DNA from: Incurvaria masculella
Taxonomy: Eukaryota; Arthropoda; Insecta; Lepidoptera; Incurvariidae
Direction of reading: 5' to 3'
Assembly (NCBI GenBank): GCA_946894095.1
Contig: OX335644.1
Span: forward strand, 6,615,595-6,679,594
DNA length: 64,000 nt
Made by a program: the position numbers and the translations under genes. Below the pieces are notes generated by a model that had not been told where the DNA came from, searched no databases, and saw only the letters and a program-made list of their open reading frames with translations. Positions 20,901-29,774 of the stretch are shown here, in pieces (positions within the stretch are counted from its first letter, which is position 1; the number at the start of each line of letters is the position of its first letter).

Positions 20901-23900
20901 ATGTATTCGTTTATCTGTTATTGTCCTCTACATTCTAGGTTTAAATTAATATTTAATTAAACAAACATCCCTCAGCAGCACTGCTGGAATTCTGTGCGCT
21001 AGCGGAGTTGCTACAGGGAGAGACAAAATTGGGTGGTAGCAACAAGAGTCTGTGTACATTCACTCACTCTTCTGTAGTAATCCGGACAGATGTAATTTGC
21101 TTTGTAATTGATGTATCCTCTTCTGTTGGTCTCTTTTGTCATTTGTTTCCTTGCTAAATCAATGTAATGGCTGTTGCAGGGCTCGGTTTTATCATTTGTG
21201 TCAATCCGAGAGCGGCCTTTGATGGATGCTGTCGAGGAACATCTGTCACATGGAAATGACAACAAAGTTATACAGTAAGTTGCTTGTAAACAGAGGCCGG
21301 AATACGCTAACTCGCTTAAATTGTTGTGCACTTTACCCCTCCATGCCACAATCAACGTCTTGAACACTTAAATATGTTAGGTTTATCTTGGAGGTAATTG
21401 GAATATTTTTGTTTATATGTTTCATGTTTTTAACATGTGTTATGTAAAGCTACATAAAATAGTTCCATCCTCATAATCAGATCCAATGATGACCAACAAG
21501 GAACGGAAACCAATTGTCGAATGACTAATCTTCTCTCTGAGTTTCCGGTTTCCTGCCATACCTCAACAAATCACTGTCCTCTTTCTCAGTCGATGTTACA
21601 TACTTACAGGAAGTACGAGTTTGCTCTGGAGGAGGTGGAAGGGTTCCGCTACCGTTCGCGGGATGCGTGGCGCGCTGTCACCAGGATAGCTGTGCGGGAG
21701 GCTAGACTTAAGGAGATCAAACAGGAGCTTATTAACTGCAAGAAGTTACAGGTTAGTCAGTGCAAATATCACATGTCATGAAGTTCCATGACTGCATGAT
21801 TGAGACTGATATACTTAAATAGGGACTTTCTCTTAAATGGATACTTTGATTTCTAACAGTCTTCAGTCAATCTATGTGGTTCTTAGTGTTGATTAATTGC
21901 TGCGAATAAACACATGCATGCAACTAGGATATGGTACAAGTTTAGGGTTTTGCAAAGTAGTCACTCTAGAAAATTTATTGTATGGGAAATGTAATGTACA
22001 TATGTGTAAATCCCTTAGCAAAAGTGCTAGAGTTATGTGCTCTATTGCTGCTGCAGCAAGGGTTAGATTGTGCCGGGTGGTAGCAACAAGAGTCTGTGTA
22101 TTTTCACTCTCTCTTCTGTAGTAATCCGGACAGTTGCTTGGTTTTCAGATATTTTAATTTGCCATTAATTTACTAAATTATGAGAAGAAAGGATAGTTAC
22201 GTTTAAGGAGAACTAACTGCCAGGAATACTAATTTAAAAATCTTGCCATGCTTTAAGAATAACGTGTTCTAAACAATTTTACTGTTGATTCGTGAAAACA
22301 AGAAAAGCACACTAATGCCAACCCTTTACTAAAAGTGGACTTTAACAAGTTAACAAGATGGCAGTAGCTCTTGCAGATATTGCTTAATTATCGTGAACAC
22401 AAATGAGATGTGTTCTTGTCTCCAAAATACTGAAAGAAATTTTGAATCATAGTGATGTACTGATTGCAGATACAGTTTAGATAGAGTCTACAATAATCTA
22501 TAGCTATAGCGACCGAGCGAATTGTCGGCCTATAAGTAAAATTATATATTTGAATGTTCGCCTAGGGCTACTTCGAGGAGAACCCGAGCGACCTGGCGGC
22601 GCTGCGGAGCGACCGTGCGCTGCACACGGTGCGCGCGCAGCCGCAGCTGGCGCACGTGCCCGACTACCTGCTGCCGGCGGCCCTGCGCAGCGGCGACTCG
22701 GCGCCGTCGGCGGGCGAGGGGGAGGGGGGCGACGCGCCCGCCGCCGCCGCGCCCGCCAAGCGCAAGCGGCCCACGCACTACGGCAGCGCCAAGAGGAATA
22801 GATACGAAGTGTGTATCGGTTTCAAATACATTTATTCATACACTTTCAATGAGATCAATTGAGCTATACGAAAGCTGTTTATAAATACAAAGTGATACGT
22901 TCATCACAACTAAGAAGGGCAATGTTTTACGCCGTACAGGGAATGAGTGACGAAAAATTAGATAATAAAAAAAATGGAACTGTGAAATTGTCCTGGCGCC
23001 CTTTAAGAATGAGCCAAGAGAGAAATAGAAAAGTGTATATCCACTAATGTATTTGTAGAAGTGAAGGTATGATCACACATTACTACAATGTCTGTGCTTT
23101 CCCCTCGGGGGGGAAAATGGCATATTTCAAATACAAATACTTTATTGGCAACGTATTATATATTTGTATATTTATTTTGTATTACATTCGAAGTTATGTA
23201 ATCGATAGCTTGATTGATCGTATTCTTTATTTACCTTAAATCCCTCAGCAGCACTGCTAGAGTTTTGTGCGCTAACAGTGTTGCAGCGAGGGAGAGATAG
23301 AACCGGGTGGTAGCAACAAGAGTCAGTCGGTCCATTGACTCACTCTTCTGTAGTAATCCGGACAAATATTCCTAAGCACTGTTGATTTTCAATCAGGAGT
23401 CAATGTTCTCAGGCATGGACGTTGCCGCTTGCACAATGTTTCTTACAATGCGATAGTACAAACTCTAGCACCTAGTAAGTAAGAATTGGGACCTACAGTC
23501 TACATGGAACCACCGCTTGCCTCAACGGTCTAGAGTCGTTATGCTAGGTCTATGTCAAAAATATAAATGTCGCATGTTCTATGCATGGGCATATAAGAAC
23601 TGGCAAACGTATTTTGCCAGTCACAAAATAAGTTTAAAACTTAATTAAAATTTAAGTATGTATTGCTACTATATGTATAAACTATGTATTCGATCCCACT
23701 TCGAACAGGGCACCCAATTCATAGTAATTATTGGTGTAATGCAAGTTTACTATATATAGTATACTACTTTCTCCGCATGGAATCCTGAGGCCGTAAGAAT
23801 TATGTTACTGACCACTTGTTGGATTGAACCTGTGTAATTGTGTTTTGTTTTCCGACAGGCGAGACAGAGCAACCCACTCCGCAGTTTCAAAGTTACGAGC

Positions 23901-23933
23901 AAGAAGAGTGCAGCCGTTGCAGTGGACCCTTAG
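17970..23933 (+). CDS. DDX56: DEAD-box RNA helicase DDX56 (10 exons, complete)
   Basis: This 571-residue nucleolar ATP-dependent RNA helicase acts in 60S ribosomal subunit assembly (family knowledge; human DDX56, yeast Dbp9, fly Hlc). Exons are 17970-18032, 18377-18601, 18890-19152, 19356-19616, 20123-20321, 20616-20765, 21180-21274, 21610-21751, 22566-22808 and 23859-23933, all GT-AG and in frame. Visible motifs in order are the Q motif (TLIQ), I (ARTGSGKT), Ia (PSKELC), Ib (TPAK), II (DEAD), III (SAT), IV (IIFV), V (SRGIDF) and VI (HRAGRTAR). A DDX56-type C-terminus follows ([26 protein letters not shown], and NPLRSFK in the last exon). Length is close to the human 547. Lys-rich segments ([18 protein letters not shown]) precede motif V. 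Exon 9 is very GC-rich and encodes an Ala-rich linker. Introns 4, 6, 8 and 9 carry H/ACA-snoRNA-like sequences. Confidence 0.95.
18663..18745 (+). repeat. tRNA-like SINE head in DDX56 intron 2
   Basis: An A-box-like segment TAGCTCAGGGGCGTGG and a B box GGGTTCAATCCCC are spaced as in a tRNA gene. The sequence does not fold into a full cloverleaf, and heads of the same kind occur on SINEs at 37650 and 56785. It is therefore best read as a SINE head fragment, not a working tRNA gene. Confidence 0.55.
19654..19779 (+). ncRNA. Putative box H/ACA snoRNA, DDX56 intron 4
   Basis: The 5' hairpin is closed by CCCATC pairing with GATGGG, with an upper stem TAGAGC/GCTCTA. The hinge contains AGATAA, which fits box H (ANANNA). 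The 3' hairpin has lower stem CCGG/CTGG, pocket arms GTGGTAGCAAC and CTGTAGTAAT, and upper stem AAGAGT/ACTCTT. It ends with ACA three bases before the proposed 3' end. The base of the upper stem lies 14 nt from ACA, as in known H/ACA guides. Three paralogs sit in later introns. It would be released by intron processing. The target is unknown. Confidence 0.72.
20967..21091 (+). ncRNA. Putative box H/ACA snoRNA, DDX56 intron 6
   Basis: This is a paralog of the intron 4 RNA. CCCT pairs with AGGG at the base of the 5' hairpin. The hinge AGACAA fits ANANNA. The 3' hairpin keeps GGTGGTAGCAAC, AAGAGT/ACTCTT and CTGTAGTAATCC, and ends GGACA plus three bases. The lower stem TTGG/CCGG uses G-U pairs where the other copies have Watson-Crick pairs. 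Confidence 0.72.
22010..22135 (+). ncRNA. Putative box H/ACA snoRNA, DDX56 intron 8
   Basis: This paralog has a 5' stem of CCCTT/AAGGG and an upper stem TAGAG/CTCTA. The 3' hairpin is closed by CCGG/CCGG, with the same pocket arms and a GGACA end. The hinge reads AGATTG, which misses the last A of the box H consensus. This copy may be weaker or decayed. Confidence 0.68.
23240..23367 (+). ncRNA. Putative box H/ACA snoRNA, DDX56 intron 9
   Basis: This paralog has a 5' stem of CCCTC/GAGGG and an inner stem CACTG/CAGTG. The hinge contains ATAGAA (fits ANANNA). The 3' hairpin is closed by CCGG/CCGG, with GTGGTAGCAAC and CTGTAGTAAT arms, and ends GGACA plus three bases. Its loop (GAGTCAGTC to GACTCACTC) differs from the other copies while the stem is kept. 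Confidence 0.72.
23408..23545 (-). mobile_element. SINE fragment in DDX56 intron 9
   Basis: A diverged minus-strand piece of the shared SINE body, with 'acaatgcgatagtac', 'agcacctagtaagtaag' and 'gggacctacag'. Confidence 0.55.
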
Positions 23934-24237
23934 CGCATATATGTTGTTAGTATCTCGTTGTCACAATGGAATGCACTGTTTCGTGGAAAATATTACTGTT
24001 GACCTGTCTTCTTGTGTTTTATTGAATCGGTTTGCTTAACTTAGTACTTACTTTTCAACGGTAGTACGGGTTGCGGTGAAAATGGGAAGCTTTAGGTCAA
24101 AGTTAATCTGGTGATGAAAATGTTAAGAGGTTTATTGTACTCAAAGGTGTTCCCACCCTGTCCGACCCACAGGAAGTTTATTATATCACTTATATACCTT
24201 TGTGGCGGCCCATGGTTTGAATTCTACATAAAACTGG

Positions 24238-24420
24238 CCTTTTTTCTTTTTTAACTACACACCGGTGCCTAACACACCGTATGGGAACTAGGTGCCATGC
24301 CAGGACCTTCCTTTTATTGCTCGGCTACATTGAACTGAATGGAAAACATGGACAATTTTGATTTCCGCTTCGACCATCGTTCATTCAATGCGATGGTACC
24401 AACCGGTCATGCAGTCATGG
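24238..24420 (-). mobile_element. SINE fragment
   Basis: The minus-strand body includes 'gggaactaggtgccatgcca', 'ggctacattgaactgaatgg' and 'gcgatggtaccaacc'. No head was recognised. Confidence 0.65.
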
Positions 24421-24477
24421 TCTTACTAGGTTGCAGAGTTAATCATGCCCACCATGTGGATGTATTAGGTAGATCTA

Positions 24478-24745
24478 ATCATTCGTGTGGCGGCAGCGTA
24501 GCCACGTGTTGGTGTAAATGCACTGACTTTACTTAGTTCGCTTACGAATTCGGGATGCACAACATCAAACGCAATTGCTCCAAATAGCGTGAAGTTCTTA
24601 CGTGTCGTTGGAACTCGAGAACATCAGTAATGAGTGAATTAGTAAGCAAACTTTCTGGTCAGCGCTACGGTCCGTGGTCACGAAAAAGTGGCAATGCTGG
24701 CGCAATACGAAAACATTCCGATCATCACTTTTGTCCTTCCATACT
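24478..24745. mobile_element. Foldback element of the 'gtggctacg' family
   Basis: This shares 'ggcagcgtagccacg', 'tcgcttacgaattcggga' and 'gtcgttggaactcgagaaca' with the copy at 56395-56690. The right end is diverged. Confidence 0.55.
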
Positions 24746-25954
24746 CGCTGACTGAAATAATGTTAGATTTTGATATTCAATGCATGAGGAATGTGTCTGA
24801 TGTAATTTTATCCTTAATAAACTATCTATATACAAAATCTAAATACAGTTTGTTCCGATGAGAGAATGTATGGTGCGGGGTTGCATAAACATTTTTTTTT
24901 TGGGATTTGGAAAGAATGGAAGGGAAAACGTAAATGTACTTTTTCGTACTAAGTAGGTGGGACGTCACTGTTGTAAGTGTTTATTATTTCACCCAAAATA
25001 CATTTTTTTTTATTTCAATGTTTTACTGTCTCGACATTTATGCTTTCGCAAAAATATTAACTGATGTTTTTATTTACACAGTTGTGCAGCATGGGAGGGT
25101 ACATCCACATAATGGTCAGTTTCCGAGTGGGTTAGTATGGGGATGAGCGATGAGTCCATAATTGTATATTTTTTTCAAACTATCAGTATTATAAGTAAGG
25201 TGCTATGTATGTATAATCGACCGTGAAACAAGAACACATTAATTAATGAAAGAGCCCTGTTACAACAAATGTACTGCAATGCTGGATGCACGTACATTTT
25301 TTTGCGCCCCCTCCCTACCGATGTACAAACGGCATCGCCGTAAACAGATCAAATATTTCGAAGATTACTGTTAGTATCGCGCCTTACAAAGAATACAACG
25401 GCAACTTCCTCCTTTGGGAAATGATTAATGAGGTAATTACAAGCAATATACTTAAACTTTAAATGTTTAGTGTATACCTAAAAATGAATCTAAAAGCACA
25501 CTTATGGGGTTAGACTAACAGCGGGTGGGCTGGCGTCGCTTTTTCGGGGCGGGCTGATGGTGATCGAACGTCCAAGATAGGATGGCGGGCTGGTTTTCGT
25601 TATGCTACCATGATCTGAGTCCTCTGAAAGATCTTACAGTAGTCATTGCACTGCCGTAACTTTGGAAAATGATTTTTGAGTGCAATACAAACACTAAAGT
25701 TTTTGTGTTAATAAAAAGTAATTATTTAAATAATGTTAGGATTAGACATATGGTAAGACCGTTTTAAAATTTTAAATGGTAATAAATTGAAAATGTGCGA
25801 CCAGTAATCAGTATGATTGTGTTTGGAGATACATCAAGCTAAATTTACCTATGCAAGAAATAATCTTGCACTCTGACCCATCGGTAACATATTCTGTGCC
25901 CATGACCCAAAGATACTTTGGGCACGTAAAAATAATACAACTGCTATCTAAGAG

Positions 25955-26117
25955 ATTCATTGTTCGTGGTTCGGATTTTATGTAAAATCCTTCTTCCTCA
26001 ATTACTAGGTGGTAGGGTTAATCCCGCCCGGTTTCGTACCATGGAATTCAATAAACGATGGTCTAACGAGTGGTCTAACTGGCAATGAAAATTTTCCATG
26101 TTTTCCATCCGGTTTCA
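25955..26117 (+). mobile_element. SINE fragment
   Basis: It contains 'cgtggttcggattttatg', 'actaggtggtagggttaatc', 'cccgcccggt' and 'gttttccatccggttt', the middle of the shared body. The 3' end is missing. Confidence 0.65.
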
Positions 26118-26174
26118 GAATTCATTGGTGACCCTACCGCTTGGGGCGGCCCAGTAAATTAGTGAAGTTACCTA

Positions 26175-26592
26175 TACAGGGTGTCGTAATGGCCAGTACG
26201 TTAAATTTGGGAAATTACTATTGGGATTGAAAGAAAGAAAAAAGTTTGATAAGTTTTTGCTGAATATCCTCTAAATAAATAATTAAACTTTTCATACAAA
26301 CTAATCCAATAATTTAGTGTAAAAAAATCGAATGTTCCGTAAGAACGTTGTATGTACTTGGACATGGATGGCAAATATCACACCTACTGTCATGACATAC
26401 GCCACGTCAAGACCTTCGTTATGCATGTTTACAACGTCGCGTCAAATTACACAAGACAAAAACCTACATTCCAAAAATGTATATCTCGGTAACTAGACAC
26501 TTGAGAGAAAAAAAATATAAACTTTTTGTCTCGGACAAACAAAGAGGATTACGCTGGCGAAATTAATGTACTAGCCGTTACGACAGCCTGTA
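26175..26592. mobile_element. Small DNA transposon with ~33-bp inverted ends
   Basis: The left end reads TACAGGGTGTCGTAATGGCC and the right end, complemented, TACAGGCTGTCGTAACGGCT. The similarity runs about 33 bp, and TA dinucleotides lie on both sides. TACAGG ends with TA target sites resemble Tc1/mariner-type elements. It carries a small SINE fragment near 26355-26425 and no transposase. Its right end touches the left end of the large element at 26593. Confidence 0.65.
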
Positions 26593-27902
26593 TATGAGTC
26601 AATATCAAAAAAAATGTACATAAGGAAAAAATGTACTGTCCATCACGTTTTTTTTTTTATTTCACAATAATATTGGAAATTATGGGTCACTTAATTTTTT
26701 TAATTTATAAGGATGAATTTGTTTGCAAAATTTTGTCAGCTACTTCATAAAAACTGTAAAATGAACATAAATTTAAATAAACAAAGATGCATCATTATTT
26801 TTCGTCATACAAATATTGTGTGTCCTACAATAGCTAGCTACAAAATAAAAAAATATCTTTCAATTACCGATGGCGAAAATTTGTAAATTTTTGATTAAAT
26901 CATTTTAGTAATGATTGTTGCTTAGATTAAAGCTCTTGTATACCCTTAAAAGTTATAAATTAATAATTAAAACTAATTTTAAAACAGTGTCCACCGTTTT
27001 TTTCCTTTGTGTAACAAAATTTTGTGTAACGACATTGCATAGGTTTCAAACATATTATGAACGAGACCATTACTTTATTTTGGTCTGGCAACTCTTTCTG
27101 TTACCAACATAACAAATTATTGCATGTCGGCCATTTTGAATGCTGGCAGTTCGAAGAAAATGTTGATATTGGAGGTTTGTCGTAAGAAAAAAAAATCTTG
27201 TGTAACGGGAACTTAACTAAGGTAAGTCTAATTTGCATACTAAAATACAATATTTACGTTATGCTTTTTATATTTCATCACATCTTATCAATAAATCAAT
27301 GAAAGAACATTCAGTTTTTTTTTCAAACAATATTTAATCCCTGTGAAGTGACTTCACTTTCGTTTTTGTGTAACGTTACCCAAAGAAACTGATATAAAGG
27401 TCCATGCTCACTGGATCAGTTCATGCTTTTTTGGATTATATAATTTTTGTTAATATGGATACCTACTTAAATAAAATTTCTAGAAAGGGTTTACATGTAT
27501 ATACGTAGTATTATTTATAATTCTTAATTTAATAGAATTTTCGACGTTATTTAATTTTATGGTAGTACACCACACTTCAATTACGTAAGCTTTTGCAATC
27601 TTTTACAAATTATATAAGAGGTAATTTTACTGTCACAACCATCAGTGAGCCTAATCAATACCATAGGTTAGTAATAAAGTTTGATCTCTCATGCGCAATC
27701 AATATTTATATTTATTTTTTCATTATTTTTTAGACCTTTCGCTTTCTAAACGGTTTTATTTAGCTTACCGTGTGACTGTGTCTTGTTTAGGCCAAATAAT
27801 GCGATAACTTTTTCAACCACCTCCACCAAACCGATTCATATTAAACTTTGCACACACGTTGAGTTCCGGTGACAATACAATATTATGATAATTTTAAGAG
27901 TT

Positions 27903-28405
27903 TAGTAACCCCCTCGAGTTTGAGTATATTTGCTTGGTTCTGACGAGTGCCTCATACTTCTACCAATACAGTTGATGACGATGGTCTGTTGATGGAGTCT
28001 GGAGGTGGACAATAGAACTCTCAAAACGTTACTAGTAACCCCCTCGTATTTGGGCTCATACGAGTGCCCCATACTTTCACCATTACACTTGGTGACGAGA
28101 GTCTGATGATGGAGTCAGAAGGGGGACAATGGAACTCTACAACCTTTACTAGTAACCCCCTCAAGTTTGGGCTTATTTGGCAGGTTTGGACGAGTGTCCC
28201 CTATTTCCACCAATACACTTGGTAACGAGGGTCTGATGATGGAGTCAGTAGGTAGACAGTGGAACTCTTCAATAGTTACTAGTAATCTTCTCGAGTTTAA
28301 AGTCATTTAGCTGTGTTTGACGAGTGTCCGATACGTTCAAAAATACACTTTGTAACGAAGACCGAATTATAAAGGCTGGAGATGGACATCACAGAACTTG
28401 GCCAA
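27903..28405 (+). repeat. Tandem repeat, unit 117-130 bp, about four copies
   Basis: Units start TAGTAACCCCCTCG at 27903, 28033 and 28150, and a decayed unit starts at 28280. Each also contains 'gacgagtg', 'accaatacacttggt' and 'gatggagtcag'. The units differ by point changes and one 13-bp length difference. No coding is seen. Confidence 0.75.
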
Positions 28406-28491
28406 GTTTCGTTGAATACAAATTAATGAAACAGGCATACCATCTTATCCCATCATTTAAATTGATTTTTAAAGCTACGACGTACACCTTT

Positions 28492-28824
28492 GTCAGCCTC
28501 CGTGGTCTAGCAGTGAGAAGCCTTACCGTTCGATAAGCAAAGGTAAGCATCTCTAAGCGCGGTTGGGTTCTAGATGGGTGACCGGTTTCAACCGTTGAGG
28601 CTGACCGTGGTTCGGATTCCACGTTAAACTGTAGGTCCCCTTCCTTACTTACTAGGTGGTAGGGTTATTCCCGCTCGGGTCGGTACCATCGCATTGAATG
28701 AACGATGGTCGAAGCGGCAATGTAAATTGTCCGTGTTTTCCATCCAGTTCAATGTAGCCGAGCAATAAAAAAAGGAAGGTCCTGGCATGGCACCTAGTCC
28801 CATGTGGAGTCACATAAAAAAAAA
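28492..28824 (+). mobile_element. SINE, full length, mixed head
   Basis: The head begins 'gtcagcctccgtggtctag' (A-box-like TGGTCTAGCAGTGAG) and continues to 'gggttctagatgggtgacc', which joins a B-box-like GGTTCTAGA to the 5S-like GATGGGTGACC. The body and A-tail follow. It sits inside the large transposon, so it is younger than that insertion. Confidence 0.75.
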
Positions 28825-29774
28825 CCTTATCCATTCTAAAGCATTACAATTCCCGAAAACATTTAATTATTAAACGGTTGAGAGAAGGATGTTTCCCATA
28901 ATTTTGTCATGGGTATCCACTGTCAGGGCAAAAATGCAGGGCAGTAGGGTTGTGTATTTGGGCTACATACTATTTGAGGAGGTTCAAGCATATCTTGTAT
29001 TGAGTCGCGTAAGGTCTAGAAGAGCTATGTACTGAGGAGCATAATTTTATTATGAGCAGCTTATAAGCAAGAATCCGTACAACAAAGTTGCAATGAGAGC
29101 CAAAACTCAACTAAAAACTAGAAAATAAAAATAGGTAAAAAAACTTTTTAATTTAAACGGTTTTATTTAAAATCATAACCAAAAACTAGAAAATAATTAG
29201 GACACAAACCTGGGCTTTTCGAGATATTTCTTGCGGAAAAAAGTCATGTAATACTAGCAGAGCTGTCTTCTCGTGTCGGATGCCAAGAGGCACTTTGTGT
29301 TGCTGCGTCAGCGGAATAAGTAATTAATTGGGACTTTAACAGACTCAAATAAAAACGTTAACAACCCAATGAATAATCCAAGTTTATTAACCTCGAGCGT
29401 TACACGCAATATTATAAAAAATATTATAAACAAAAGACGTTTCTTCAGTTTTTGATAATTTTGGCCCTAAAGAACGTTTTGATAATTACTGTGCATTTTT
29501 TAAAAGTAGACAAAATTTGCTACTATTTGATATAAGAACCTTACAAAACGTCCGGTTTTATAACTTCTTTAGATTTTATGCAAAGTTTCGTCCCGCGCTC
29601 GAGGTCGAAAACTTGGATTTTTTATTGGGACAACATATTAATAAACAACTCAGCAAACATTTAGAACTACCGGATCTGATGTAAGATATCCTCCGTTTTC
29701 AAGCAACTGTTACTTTACTAAATTACCTAATAGTGATATTATAATTGAATTTTATAAATCTTTTCTTCCAGAAA

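Larger units (their letters stand above)
23934..26172. other. DDX56 downstream region with repeats
   Basis: This begins with the DDX56 3' UTR; the first AATAAA is not seen until about 24814, beyond two repeats. It holds a SINE fragment (24238-24420, minus), a 'gtggctacg' foldback copy (24478-24745) and a SINE fragment with part of its 5' region (25955-26117, plus). No gene was recognised. Confidence 0.5.

Noticed and set aside
22542..22884. Overlapping long ORFs on both strands around DDX56 exon 9
   Set aside because: They are other-frame shadows of a GC-rich coding exon. Only the frame with EENPSD and HVPDYLLP matches DDX56 and splices in phase.
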